From NCBI RefSeq assembly GCF_001663775.1, contig NZ_KV467169.1, positions 1 through 64,000 on the forward strand: DNA of 64,000 bases, in the 5' to 3' direction. Shown here one piece after another: positions 9,556 through 19,152 of the stretch. The position numbers and the translations under genes are program-made. Under the pieces are notes generated by a model. The model saw only the letters and a list, made by a program, of their open reading frames with translations. It ran no database searches and was not told where the DNA came from. The first letter of the stretch is position 1, and every line of letters begins with the position of its first letter. Source of the DNA: Arthrobacter sp. B6. GTDB taxonomy: Bacteria > Actinomycetota > Actinomycetes > Actinomycetales > Micrococcaceae.

Positions 9556-10322
9556 TCAATTCCACTTGAACCAACGGATGGCTGCTGCTCCGGCAAGAAC
9601 TGTCCAGACCAGCAGGATGAGGGCGGCACCAGCGTCGATGGTGCCAGACAGGAAGGCCTCGCGGAGGGCCTCCCCGAGTGCGCCCGAAGGCAGGTAGTGA
9701 ACTATTACCTGAGCGGCGCCGGGCAGCCGTTCAGGGGGAATAACGATGCCGCCCAGTGCGCCGAGCAGGATCCACAGCAGGTTGGTGATGGCCAGCGTGG
9801 CCTCCGGACGCACGGTTCCCGCCACCAGCAGCCCAAGGGCGGTAAACGCCGCAGCGCCCAGGACCAGCAGCGCAAGGCCGGGCAGCCACCCGGCCGCCGG
9901 CGGGTTCCAGCCGAGGGGCAGTGCCACGGCCGAGACCACGGCAACCTGCAGGGCGAGCACCGCCAGCACGGCAAGAGCCTTGCCCGCAACAAGTCCGGCG
10001 CGGCCCAACGGGGTAGTGGAGAGGAAACGCAGCACACCGTACCGGCGGTCGAAGCCGGTGGCGATGCCCTGGCCCGTGAATGCGGTGGACATGGCACAGA
10101 GCGCCAGGATCCCTGGAACGGCGACGTTGACGCGGCTCCCGCCCAGTCCGTCCAGGAAGGGGGTCACCGTCAGGCCCACCAGGGCCAGCAGCGGCAGGAC
10201 CACGGCAAGGATGAGTTGTTCGCCGTTCCGGAGCATGGTGAGCGATTCGTACTTGCCCTGCAGCAGGATCCGCCGCAGAAGGGGCGCAGGCGCCTGGCGT
10301 GCAGCGTTGACCGGGGGAACTG

Positions 10323-10326
<4 letters not shown>
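9556..10326 (-). CDS. ABC-2 type transporter permease
   Basis: A 256-residue membrane protein with about six hydrophobic segments (for example LILAVVLPLLALVGLTV and ALALLVLGAAAFTALGLLVAG), the size and hydropathy pattern of ABC-2 export permeases. The ATG at 10326 overlaps the stop of the ATPase gene (ATGA), and only 7 bp separate its stop from the ctaA start, so the three genes form one transcript. The conserved pairing with heme A synthase suggests that the exporter serves heme or cytochrome oxidase biogenesis. The substrate is not known, and calling it a heme transporter would be inference. Confidence 0.85.
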
Positions 10327-11291
<965 letters not shown>

Positions 11292-11406
11292 CCCAGCATT
11301 CTACGGGATGTAGTACTTGGATCGATGATTCCCGGTCCAAGCGCAGGCCAGCCTCACCTTACTGGAAGGAGGGAGTAAATTACGACATGATTGTGTTGTG
11401 TATTCC
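11292..11406. promoter_or_regulatory. Divergent ABC exporter / sufR control region with 7-codon mini-ORF
   Basis: The region holds an AAGGAGGG element (11366-11373), a possible -10 TAAATT (11376-11381) and, 5 bp later, an ATG (11387) opening a 7-codon frame, MIVLCIP. Its TGA overlaps the sufR ATG as ATGA (11407-11410). If TAAATT is the -10, transcription would start at or near the mini-ORF ATG. No -35 stands out. No clear SufR palindrome could be fixed; CGAC at 11383 and GTTG at 11395 are only a partial match to known SufR half-sites. Confidence 0.4.
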
Positions 11407-12240
11407 ATGAGTAATGCTACTGCTGTGCCTTTTGCCGGGCACGGGGCGCCAAGCGCCTCCGCTGAACGCGGCCATATCGCCGCCGTTCCGGTGGCTGATA
11501 CAGACGAGCGTACCCGCGACCGGGTCCTTGGGGCAGTCCTGGAGCACGGTCCGGTCAGCGCGGCCGAACTCGGCGACCTGCTGGGCTTCACCCCCGCCGC
11601 CGTACGCCGCCACCTGGACCACCTGTCCCGCAGCGGCGTCATCGAGGTCAAGCGGGTGGCGAAGGCCGGTGCCGGCGCAGGCCGGCCTGCCCGCCGCTAT
11701 GTCCTCAGTTCCCAGGGACAGTCGTCGCTGGGCAATGATTACCTGGACATCGCCACTTTGGCGCTCAAGCAGCTTAAGGCGGTGGCGGGCGAAGAAGCAG
11801 TACGCCAATTCGCCGTCGAGCGCTTTTCCGAGATGGAACGCCGCTACGCCCCGGAGATCGAGCGGGCCGGGTCGGACATCACTGCGCGGGCCCGGGTACT
11901 GGCCGAGGCGCTCAGCCGCGACGGTTTTGTGGCTTCGGCCGCTTCCATCGAGGCCAAGGCCCCGTTGCCTGCTGCGCTGTCCAGCGTCCAGCTGTGCCAG
12001 GGCCACTGTCCCATCCAGCAGCTCGCCGCCGAGTTCCCCGTCTTTTGCGACGTGGAGACCGAGGTGTTCTCCCGGCTGGTAGGCGTGGATGTACGCCGCC
12101 TTTCGACGCTCGCGCGCGGCGGCCACGTTTGCACCACCCACATACCCACAGGCCGGCTGGCTGCTACGGGACCGAACGTCCCGCAGACAGCCCCCGCCAG
12201 CCTGGATGAAGTAACCAACCATCAGCAAGAAAGGCCGTGA
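11407..12240 (+). CDS. sufR: SufR-family iron-sulfur transcriptional regulator
   Basis: A 277-residue regulator, expected to bind an Fe-S cluster and repress the suf operon it heads. The N-terminal winged helix is clear ([20 protein letters not shown], then [16 protein letters not shown] and the wing [16 protein letters not shown]). The C-terminal half has the cluster cysteines in LCQGHCPI and FPVFCDVE, the conserved SufR arrangement. The ATG at 11407 is preferred; an in-frame GTG lies 9 bp upstream. The stop overlaps the sufB ATG by one base, so sufR and sufB are co-transcribed, giving feedback control by cluster status. The family assignment is firm; the operator is not located. Confidence 0.9.
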   Translation: MSNATAVPFAGHGAPSASAERGHIAAVPVADTDERTRDRVLGAVLEHGPVSAAELGDLLGFTPAAVRRHLDHLSRSGVIEVKRVAKAGAGAGRPARRYVLSSQGQSSLGNDYLDIATLALKQLKAVAGEEAVRQFAVERFSEMERRYAPEIERAGSDITARARVLAEALSRDGFVASAASIEAKAPLPAALSSVQLCQGHCPIQQLAAEFPVFCDVETEVFSRLVGVDVRRLSTLARGGHVCTTHIPTGRLAATGPNVPQTAPASLDEVTNHQQERP

Positions 12241-13703
12241 TGACGGACCAACTATCAGAGAAAGCGGTAGCCGAAGACACTGTGATCTCGGAGATTCTTG
12301 AAAAGAATCCCGAGCTCCACGGCATCGGCACGTACGAGTACGGCTGGTCCGACAAGAATGACGTCGGCGCCAATGCCCGTCGCGGTATCAGTGACGAAGT
12401 CGTCCGCGATATTTCGGACAAAAAGAGCGAACCGCAGTGGATGCTGGACCTTCGCCTGAAGGGCCTGAAGTACTTCGACCGCAAGCCCATGCCCACCTGG
12501 GGTGCGGACCTCTCCGGCATCGACTTCGACAACATCAAGTACTTCGTCCGCTCCACCGAGAAGCAGGCTGCCACTTGGGAAGACCTGCCCGAGGACATCC
12601 GGAACACCTACGAGAAGCTGGGTATTCCGGAAGCCGAGCGCAGCCGCCTCGTTTCCGGTGTGGCGGCGCAGTACGAGTCCGAGGTGGTCTACCACCAGAT
12701 CCGCGAGGACCTCGAAGCCCAGGGCGTTATCTTCCTGGACACCGACACCGCCCTGCGCGAGCACCCGGAGATCTTCCAGGAGTACTTCGGCACTGTCATT
12801 CCCGTGGGCGACAACAAGTTCGCCTCGCTGAACACGGCCGTCTGGTCCGGCGGATCCTTCGTGTACGTCCCCAAGGGCGTCCACGTGGACATCCCCCTGC
12901 AGGCATACTTCCGCATCAACACGGAAAACATGGGCCAGTTCGAGCGGACCCTGATCATCGCCGACGAGGACTCCTACGTCCACTACATCGAAGGCTGCAC
13001 GGCGCCGATCTACACCTCGGACTCCCTGCACTCCGCCGTGGTGGAAATCATCGTCAAGAAGGGCGCCCGCGTCCGTTACACCACCATCCAGAACTGGTCC
13101 ACCAACGTGTACAACCTGGTGACCAAGCGTGCCATCTGCGAAGAAGGCGCCACCATGGAATGGGTTGACGGCAACATCGGCTCCAAGGTCACCATGAAGT
13201 ACCCGGCTGTCTACCTGGTGGGCGAGCACGCCAAGGGCGAGACCCTGTCCATCGCCTTCGCCGGCGCCGGCCAGCACCAGGACACCGGCTCGAAGATGGT
13301 GCACATCGCGCCGAACACCAAGAGCTCCATCATCTCCAAGTCAGTCGCCCGCGGCGGCGGCCGTGCTGCCTACCGTGGCCTGGTCCAGGTCCGTGAAGGC
13401 GCCAAGCACTCAGCCAACACCGTCCGCTGTGACGCGCTGCTGGTGGACACCATCAGCCGTTCAGACACCTACCCATACATCGACATCCGCGAGGATGACG
13501 TGGTGATGGGCCACGAAGCAACTGTTTCCCGGGTCAGCGAAGAGCAGCTCTTCTACCTGATGTCCCGAGGCATGCGCGAAGACGAGGCCATGGCGATGAT
13601 CGTCCGTGGCTTCATCGAGCCCATCGCCCGCGAACTCCCGATGGAGTACGCACTTGAGCTGAACCGCCTGATTGAACTGCAGATGGAAGGGTCCGTCGGA
13701 TAA
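12240..13703 (+). CDS. sufB: Fe-S cluster assembly protein SufB
   Basis: 487 residues. It forms the SufBCD scaffold complex on which Fe-S clusters are built. Landmarks are [14 protein letters not shown] near residue 30, the core [20 protein letters not shown] near 205, [20 protein letters not shown] with the conserved Cys near 255, and the C-terminal helix region [20 protein letters not shown]. There is no intein, in contrast to the mycobacterial sufB. The ATG overlaps the sufR stop; AGAAAGG upstream serves as ribosome-binding site. The downstream sufD starts 2 bp after the stop. Confidence 0.97.
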   Translation: MTDQLSEKAVAEDTVISEILEKNPELHGIGTYEYGWSDKNDVGANARRGISDEVVRDISDKKSEPQWMLDLRLKGLKYFDRKPMPTWGADLSGIDFDNIKYFVRSTEKQAATWEDLPEDIRNTYEKLGIPEAERSRLVSGVAAQYESEVVYHQIREDLEAQGVIFLDTDTALREHPEIFQEYFGTVIPVGDNKFASLNTAVWSGGSFVYVPKGVHVDIPLQAYFRINTENMGQFERTLIIADEDSYVHYIEGCTAPIYTSDSLHSAVVEIIVKKGARVRYTTIQNWSTNVYNLVTKRAICEEGATMEWVDGNIGSKVTMKYPAVYLVGEHAKGETLSIAFAGAGQHQDTGSKMVHIAPNTKSSIISKSVARGGGRAAYRGLVQVREGAKHSANTVRCDALLVDTISRSDTYPYIDIREDDVVMGHEATVSRVSEEQLFYLMSRGMREDEAMAMIVRGFIEPIARELPMEYALELNRLIELQMEGSVG

Positions 13704-13705
13704 CG

Positions 13706-14992
13706 ATGACTGAAATCACTACTGAAAAGGCACGCATCGGCGCGCCCTCAGCCCAGCCGTTTATCGACGGTTTCACCGAAGAGGGCGAAAGCCTGTCTCC
13801 GATCAACGCCGCGGCATCCAAGGCCCCGCTGGCCGGGGAAGCCGTCAAAAGCCACTCGCACGGCGGCGGAGTCGGCATTCCGGACAGCTCGCGCGCCGGA
13901 CGCCTGACGTCCTACACGCTGGCGGACTTCAAACCCCTTACCGGCCTGGAGGAAGACTGGCGGTTCACCCCGCTCAAGCGCCTGCGCGGCCTGCACAGCG
14001 AGGTCCTCTCAGGTACGGCACCAACCGTCACTGTCAGCGGCCCGGACCGCGTCACCGTCGAAACCGTCGCCCGCGGCGACAAGCGGATTGGGTCCGCCGG
14101 CATCCCGGAGGACCGCGTGTCCGCCAATGCCTGGGAGAACTTCAGCGAAGCCACTGTCATCACCGTCCCGGCTGAGTTCGAAGCTGACACGGAAGTTAAC
14201 GTCGTCATCACCGGCCAGGACACTGCCGCCGCGGCACAGCACATCGTGATCGTGGCCGAGAAATTCTCCAAGGCAGTTGTGGTCCTGGACCACCAAGGTT
14301 CCGCAGTGGTTTCCGAGAACGTCGAAATCGTCGTCGAAGACGGCGCCACGCTGACGGTCATCACGCTCCAGGAATGGAACGACGACGCCGTGCACGCCTC
14401 CTCCCAGCAGGCGAAAATCGGCCGCGACGCTAAGTTCAAGCACGTCATGGTCAGCCTCGGCGGAGACCTGGTGCGCGTCACGCCCTCGGCCCGTTTCACC
14501 GGCCCGGGTGGCGAAGCGGAGATGTTCGGCCTGTACTTCGCCGACGCCGGCCAGCACCTGGAGCAGCGCCTCTTTGTGGACCACGCCGTTGCCAACTGCA
14601 AGTCAAACGTGCTGTACAAGGGCGCGCTGCAGGGCCGCAATGCCCACGCCGTCTGGGTGGGTGACGTCCTGATCCGCAAGGAAGCAGAAGGCACCGACAC
14701 CTACGAGGCCAACCGCAACCTGCTCCTGACCGATGGCGCACGGGCCGACTCCGTGCCGAACCTTGAAATCGAAACCGGGCTGATCGAGGGAGCCGGCCAC
14801 GCCAGCGCCACCGGCCGGCTGGACGACGAACACCTGTTCTACCTGATGGCGCGCGGCATCCCCGAGGATGTCGCCCGCCGCCTCGTGGTCCGTGGCTTCC
14901 TGCACGAAATCATCCAGCAGATCAAGGTACCGGCTCTCGAAGAGCGCCTCACTGACGCCGTTGAGCGCGAACTCGCGCTGACGGAAAACTGA
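13706..14992 (+). CDS. sufD: Fe-S cluster assembly protein SufD
   Basis: 428 residues, the SufB paralogue that completes the SufBC2D scaffold. The beta-helix core (residues ~150-350) is followed by the shared C-terminal motif DDEHLFYLMARGIPEDVARR, parallel to that of SufB. NCKSNVLYKGALQGRNAHAV is the well conserved family block near residue 295 and contains the histidine used at the SufB-SufD interface. The N-terminal ~60 residues are variable, Ser/Gly-rich and include HSHGGG. It sits 2 bp after sufB and 21 bp before the Rieske gene. Confidence 0.95.
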   Translation: MTEITTEKARIGAPSAQPFIDGFTEEGESLSPINAAASKAPLAGEAVKSHSHGGGVGIPDSSRAGRLTSYTLADFKPLTGLEEDWRFTPLKRLRGLHSEVLSGTAPTVTVSGPDRVTVETVARGDKRIGSAGIPEDRVSANAWENFSEATVITVPAEFEADTEVNVVITGQDTAAAAQHIVIVAEKFSKAVVVLDHQGSAVVSENVEIVVEDGATLTVITLQEWNDDAVHASSQQAKIGRDAKFKHVMVSLGGDLVRVTPSARFTGPGGEAEMFGLYFADAGQHLEQRLFVDHAVANCKSNVLYKGALQGRNAHAVWVGDVLIRKEAEGTDTYEANRNLLLTDGARADSVPNLEIETGLIEGAGHASATGRLDDEHLFYLMARGIPEDVARRLVVRGFLHEIIQQIKVPALEERLTDAVERELALTEN

Positions 14993-15013
14993 AGACTGCG
15001 CGGTAATACACAG

Positions 15014-15373
15014 ATGACTGACCAGCCAAAGGGCGAGCTTGTCTGCAAGGTGGATGAAATCCAGCTCAAGCAGGCGCTGCGGATCCTGATCGACGACTAC
15101 CCGGTAGCCATCGTCAAGGACTCCATGGGCGAAATCCATGCCATCGGGGACACCTGCTCGCATGCGGACATCTCGCTGTCGGAGGGCGAAGTGGAAGGGT
15201 GCATGATCGAATGCTGGGGCCACGGCTCCCAGTTCGACCTGCGCAGCGGTGAACCGCTCCAGCTGCCCGCCTACGATCCCGTCCCGGTGTTCGCCGTCGA
15301 GATCCTTGGCGATGAGGTCTACGTGGACTTCGCCAATGTCCTCAACGGAGCGGAAGCCCCGAACTTCAGCTAG
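15014..15373 (+). CDS. Rieske-type [2Fe-2S] ferredoxin subunit in the suf operon
   Basis: A 119-residue single-domain Rieske protein. The two cluster motifs are visible: DTCSHADISL (Cys-x-His, about residues 47-49) and ECWGHGSQFDLRSG (Cys-x2-His, about residues 66-69). It is therefore a soluble biphenyl-dioxygenase-type ferredoxin rather than the membrane bc1 Rieske subunit. It lies between sufD and sufC on the same strand and is probably co-transcribed. In other actinobacteria a similar gene occurs in suf operons. It may donate electrons to cluster assembly, but that role is inference. Length is normal for the class. Confidence 0.9.
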   Translation: MTDQPKGELVCKVDEIQLKQALRILIDDYPVAIVKDSMGEIHAIGDTCSHADISLSEGEVEGCMIECWGHGSQFDLRSGEPLQLPAYDPVPVFAVEILGDEVYVDFANVLNGAEAPNFS

Positions 15374-15495
15374 CAGCATCAGCGTCCGCCGGGAACACTG
15401 CCGGAACAACCACGGACACACAGCAACAGAACCAAAACTTCCAGACAAAGACCGCACCGCCGCCGGAGGGCGCGGTGCAAAGGAGAACAAGACCT

Positions 15496-16281
15496 ATGTC
15501 TACTCTTGAGATCAAGGACCTGCACGTCAGCATTGACACGGAGCAGGGCACCAAGGAGATCCTGAAGGGCGTCAGCCTGACCATCAAGACCGGCCAGACC
15601 CACGCCATCATGGGCCCCAACGGTTCCGGCAAGTCCACCCTGGCATCCACCATCGCCGGGCACCCGCGCTACAACGTCACCGGCGGCTCCATCACGCTGG
15701 ACGGCGAAGATGTCCTCGCCATGAGCGTGGACGAGCGTGCCCGCGCCGGAGTATTCCTGGCCATGCAGTACCCCGTGGAGGTCCCGGGTGTCTCCATGAC
15801 CAACTTCCTGCGGACCGCCAAGACCGCCATCGACGGCGAAGCACCCAAGCTGCGCACCTGGACCAAGGAAGTCAAGGACGCCATGCAGAAGCTGCGCATC
15901 GACGCCGACTTCGCCCAGCGCAACGTCAACGAAGGCTTCTCCGGCGGCGAGAAGAAGCGCGTGGAGATCCTTCAGCTGGAACTCTTCAAGCCGAAGTTCG
16001 CCATCCTGGACGAGACCGACTCGGGCCTGGACGTCGACGCCCTGAAGGTTGTCTCCGAAGGCGTCAACCGGGCCCACGCCGAAGGCAACATGGGAACGCT
16101 GCTCATCACGCACTACACCCGCATCCTGCGCTACATCAAGCCTGACTTCGTCCACGTGTTCGTTGACGGCCAGGTTGTTGAAGAGGGCGGCCCGGAGCTG
16201 GCCGACCGCCTCGAAGAAGAAGGCTACGACCGTTACGCCACCGGCGCCGGTGCAGCCACCATCGCCGCTGCACAGGCCTAG
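15496..16281 (+). CDS. sufC: Fe-S cluster assembly ATPase SufC
   Basis: 261 residues. The ATPase of the SufBCD complex drives the conformational change needed for cluster formation. Walker A GPNGSGKSTL is near residue 40, the Q-loop is in FLAMQYPVEVPGV, the signature appears as FSGGEKKRVEILQ near 150, and Walker B as FAILDETDSGLD near 175. The D-E-T form is typical of SufC. The ATG at 15496 is chosen because AAAGGAGAAC lies just upstream. A 122-bp gap after the Rieske gene holds no gene. Confidence 0.97.
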   Translation: MSTLEIKDLHVSIDTEQGTKEILKGVSLTIKTGQTHAIMGPNGSGKSTLASTIAGHPRYNVTGGSITLDGEDVLAMSVDERARAGVFLAMQYPVEVPGVSMTNFLRTAKTAIDGEAPKLRTWTKEVKDAMQKLRIDADFAQRNVNEGFSGGEKKRVEILQLELFKPKFAILDETDSGLDVDALKVVSEGVNRAHAEGNMGTLLITHYTRILRYIKPDFVHVFVDGQVVEEGGPELADRLEEEGYDRYATGAGAATIAAAQA

Positions 16282-16293
16282 TAAGGACCAGCC

Positions 16294-16626
16294 ATGACCG
16301 AAACCAATATGGCCCGCACGGGCCTTGAGGATGTCGAAGAGGCACTCAAGGACGTCATCGACCCGGAGCTTGGCGTAAACATCGTTGACCTCGGGCTGCT
16401 GTACGGCCTGAAGTACTCCGACGACGACGGTGCGCTGCTGATCGACATGACCCTCACCACGGCCGCCTGCCCGCTCACCGATGTCATCGAGGAGCAGGTG
16501 GGCAAGGCACTGGACGGCGTTGTTGATGACTGGCGCCTGAACTGGGTTTGGATGCCGCCATGGGGTCCGGAGCGGATCACGGACGACGGCAAGGACCAGA
16601 TGCGGGCCCTCGGCTTCAACATCTAA
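16294..16626 (+). CDS. sufT: SufT / MIP18-family metal-sulfur cluster assembly factor (DUF59)
   Basis: 110 residues, a single DUF59 domain: DVIDPELGVNIVDLGLLYGL near residue 25, LTTAACPLTDVIEEQV with the conserved Cys near 65, and the C-terminal VWMPPWGPERIT. SufT proteins help deliver clusters to target proteins. The start has AAGGACC 6 bp upstream and is 12 bp after sufC. In mycobacteria sufS and sufU lie between sufC and sufT; here they are absent, so sulfur donation must come from a cysteine desulfurase encoded elsewhere. The operon ends at the hairpin just downstream. Confidence 0.93.
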   Translation: MTETNMARTGLEDVEEALKDVIDPELGVNIVDLGLLYGLKYSDDDGALLIDMTLTTAACPLTDVIEEQVGKALDGVVDDWRLNWVWMPPWGPERITDDGKDQMRALGFNI

Positions 16627-16635
16627 ACTTCAGAC

Positions 16636-16692
16636 GAGTACGACGACGGCGGGTCACCTTCCATGAGAAGGGGACCCGCCGTCGTCGTACTC
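16636..16692. terminator. Perfect 20-bp hairpin between convergent sufT and the zinc peptidase gene
   Basis: 16636-16655 (GAGTACGACGACGGCGGGTC) pairs without mismatch with 16673-16692. The 17-nt loop can pair further (CCTT with AAGG). No T-run follows on either strand, but position and strength suit a bidirectional terminator ending the suf operon. Confidence 0.7.
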
Positions 16693-16740
16693 CCATCGAT
16701 TGATCCGTCAGCGCCCCTTTGAGCCGTCAAAACGGCCCAG

Positions 16741-16797
16741 GGCCCACACCGGCAGGGTTCCCTGGCCGAACTTGTGAGGCCAGGGGGCCGGTGGGGA
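16741..16797 (+). repeat. 57-bp palindromic mini-element (copy 1)
   Basis: The sequence contains GGTTCCCTGGCCGA, the palindromic arms CCCTGGCC (16760-16767) and GGCCAGGG (16778-16785), and ends CCGGTGGGGA. It aligns over its full length, with two small gaps, to 24697-24751. Both copies are intergenic. It behaves like a REP/MITE-class dispersed palindrome. Confidence 0.7.
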
Positions 16798-16810
16798 TCA
16801 TTCGATTGGG

Positions 16811-17689
16811 TTAGAGGGCGGGGGTGGAGAAGGTGTCGCACTGGTTGATGTCCCCGGTCTCGTAGCCGGTGTAGAACCACTTTTGCCGCTGCTCGCTGGA
16901 ACCGTGCGTCCAGGCTTCGGGCGAAACCTCACCCGTGGCGGCTTCCTGGATCCGGTCATCGCCCACCGCCGCTGCCGCCGACAGGGCGTCGTTCAGGTCC
17001 TGCTGCGTGATCGGTTCCAGGAAGGGCTGGCCGTCGGGGCCCGGCTGCGTGGAAGCGTGCCTTACCCAAAGGCCGGCGTAACAGTCAGCCTGGAGTTCCA
17101 CGCGGACAGCGCCTGACTCGGGCCCCTGCGGATCCTGCTGGGCACGGTCAAGGTAACCCAGCACGTTCTGGATGTGGTGGCCGAATTCGTGTGCCACCAC
17201 GTACTCCTGCGCCAGGGGACCGCCGGAGGAACCGAAGCGGTCCACAAGATCCTGGAAGAAGCCGGGATCGAAGTAGGCGGTGGTGTCGGCCGGGCAGTAG
17301 AACGGGCCCACTGCACTGGAGGCCGTGCCGCAGCCGGTGCTGACGGCGTCGTCGAAGATGACCGTCTCCGGCTGCGGATACTGCACGCCGTAGTCCGTCA
17401 GGTATGCCGGCCAGAACGCGTTGAGGCTGTTCACCGTGCCGGTGATGCGGCAGTCCAGGCGTGCATCGGCGTCGGCTCCCGTCTCGCAGGCCGGCGCGGT
17501 GCCCTGGCCTTGCGGCTCCTGCCCGGCGCCGGTGATGCCTTCAAGCAGTTGGGGGTTGACGCCCAGCAGGGCGGCAATAAGCAGGATGAGCCCTCCGCCG
17601 ATCCCGCCGCCAATAAGTCCCCCGCGTCCCCTGACGCGCCGATCCTGTACCTGGGAGGGGTCCAGCTGGACGTTGTCATTGAAGCTCAT
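16811..17689 (-). CDS. YpfJ-family neutral zinc metallopeptidase
   Basis: 292 residues. There is a Gly-rich N-terminus followed by one transmembrane segment (GGGLILLIAALLGV, about residues 31-44), so the catalytic part is probably outside the membrane. The zinc motif HEFGHH has His167, Glu168 and His171, followed by QNVLGYL, and the later ELQADCYAGLW supplies the third ligand region. Four cysteines (about 68, 80, 120, 132) could form disulfides, consistent with export. The family is widespread (putative neutral zinc metallopeptidase) with no well-established substrate. It is transcribed toward sufT and is divergent from the ligase gene, with 59 bp between the two starts. Confidence 0.88.
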   Translation of the reverse strand: MSFNDNVQLDPSQVQDRRVRGRGGLIGGGIGGGLILLIAALLGVNPQLLEGITGAGQEPQGQGTAPACETGADADARLDCRITGTVNSLNAFWPAYLTDYGVQYPQPETVIFDDAVSTGCGTASSAVGPFYCPADTTAYFDPGFFQDLVDRFGSSGGPLAQEYVVAHEFGHHIQNVLGYLDRAQQDPQGPESGAVRVELQADCYAGLWVRHASTQPGPDGQPFLEPITQQDLNDALSAAAAVGDDRIQEAATGEVSPEAWTHGSSEQRQKWFYTGYETGDINQCDTFSTPAL

Positions 17690-17713
17690 AGAGTCACAAT
17701 AGACCCCCGCCCG

Positions 17714-17741
17714 TTGGCGGGAAGCGGTGTCCCGGTAAAGT
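17714..17741 (+). promoter_or_regulatory. Probable leaderless promoter of the acyl-CoA ligase gene
   Basis: TTGGCG (17714-17719), a 16-bp spacer, then TAAAGT (17736-17741). The ATG at 17749 follows 7 nt after the -10, so the mRNA would begin at or very near the start codon. There is no ribosome-binding site, in agreement. Confidence 0.5.
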
Positions 17742-17748
17742 TGGACCG

Positions 17749-19152
17749 ATGCCTTTTCTCGACAGAATCCAGCAGTGGGCCGACGAACGGCCCCAGGACG
17801 CCGCCGTCGTTGTGGCCGGCCGGCGCCTGACCTGGGCTGAACTCCGCGATGCCGCCACTGCAGAAGTGCCTGGCTCCAAGGCCGTCACTGTCCTGGCGGA
17901 AGCAAATTCCGTTGACTTTGCTGTCCGCCTTGCCGCGGCGGTCGCCGGGGAGCGGCAATGCGCTGTCCTGGACCCGGCGTGGCCCGGGCAGCTGCAAGAG
18001 GAAATCCGCCACCGGCTGGACGCTTCCGTCCAACCCGGCGACGTTGCCCCGGACGACGACCTGGCCGACGGGCCGCCCGAAACCACGTTCCTGATCGGTT
18101 TGACCTCCGGCACCACCTCAGTGCCCAAAGCCTTTACCCGGTCCAGGCAGTCCTGGCGGAAATCCTTCGACGCATCCATTGAATTCTTTGGCCTCCGGCA
18201 GGATGACGTGACGCTTGCCCCCGGGCCGCTGGCAGCAAGCCTGAACCTGTATGCCTTGGCAGAGTGCCTCTACTCAGGCTCGGAGTTCCAGACGCTGGAG
18301 AGTTTCGACGTCGGTGACGTCCACACAGCCATCACGCACGACGGCGTGACGCGCCTGGTCCTGGTGCCCACCATGCTGCGGCTTCTCAGTGAGCGCGGCC
18401 TCACCGGCTGCGTGGACGCGGCAGGGGTGCGGACCATCATCTGCGCCGGTTCAAAACTCGATGCGCGCACCCTTGAAGCAGCACGCCGCTGGGCCCCCAA
18501 CGCCACGATTTTCGAGTACTACGGCGCCTCCGAACTGAGTTTCGTCTCGGGCGCCGGCCTTCCCGCCGGGGAGCTCGACGCCGGCGGGACCGGAATCGGG
18601 CACGCGTTTCCGGGGGTGGAGGTCCGGATCCTGGACGATGACGGATCCCGGCTGCCGGACGGCGAGCCGGGAAATATCTGCGTGCGCAGCGGACTGGTGA
18701 GCAACGGCTACCTCTGGGGCGATGACGGCCAGGCCCTGCGGTGCTTCGACGGCTGGTTCACGGTGGGGGACCAGGGCTACCTGGCCGGGGAGGAGCTCCA
18801 CATCCTGGGCCGGCGGGCTGACATGATCCTCACGTCCGGCAAGAACGTCTACCCGCATGAAGTGGAACTGGCGCTGGCATCCGTTCCCGGCGTTGCGGCG
18901 GCCGTGGCGGCCGGGATGCCCGACGACCTCCGGGGCCAGCGCGTCGTCGCCGGTGTGCTCCCGGCCCACGGCGGCATCTCTGCCACGCAGCTCAAGGCAG
19001 GCCTCGAAAATATCCTGGCGCGCGACAAGCGGCCCCTCCAGTATTTCGCCCTGACAGAACTGCCCACGACCGACCGCGGCAAGATAAGCCGGAACATGCT
19101 CCTTGACTGGATCAGTACGCGCGACCAAAGGATCCGCCACCTTGGGCAGTGA
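17749..19152 (+). CDS. AMP-dependent acyl-CoA synthetase (YhfT/MenE-like)
   Basis: 467 residues, an ANL-superfamily ligase that would activate a carboxylic acid as acyl-AMP and then acyl-CoA. Present are the P-loop LIGLTSGTTSVPKAF near residue 115, YYGASEL near 263, the hinge-region WFTVGDQGYL near 338, and the catalytic lysine in PTTDRGKISRN near the C-terminus. It is shorter than typical fatty-acyl-CoA synthetases. It overlaps the thiolase gene downstream and converges on a bioY-ecfA-ecfT unit. Bacillus has a ligase, a thiolase and a BioY homologue together (yhfT, yhfS, yhfU), so a role in acquiring or processing a biotin precursor is attractive but unproven. The substrate cannot be read from sequence. 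Confidence 0.85.
   Translation: MPFLDRIQQWADERPQDAAVVVAGRRLTWAELRDAATAEVPGSKAVTVLAEANSVDFAVRLAAAVAGERQCAVLDPAWPGQLQEEIRHRLDASVQPGDVAPDDDLADGPPETTFLIGLTSGTTSVPKAFTRSRQSWRKSFDASIEFFGLRQDDVTLAPGPLAASLNLYALAECLYSGSEFQTLESFDVGDVHTAITHDGVTRLVLVPTMLRLLSERGLTGCVDAAGVRTIICAGSKLDARTLEAARRWAPNATIFEYYGASELSFVSGAGLPAGELDAGGTGIGHAFPGVEVRILDDDGSRLPDGEPGNICVRSGLVSNGYLWGDDGQALRCFDGWFTVGDQGYLAGEELHILGRRADMILTSGKNVYPHEVELALASVPGVAAAVAAGMPDDLRGQRVVAGVLPAHGGISATQLKAGLENILARDKRPLQYFALTELPTTDRGKISRNMLLDWISTRDQRIRHLGQ

Noticed and set aside
12240..13703. An intein in sufB, as found in mycobacteria
   Set aside because: The protein is of ordinary length (487 aa) and no splicing-domain motifs are present.
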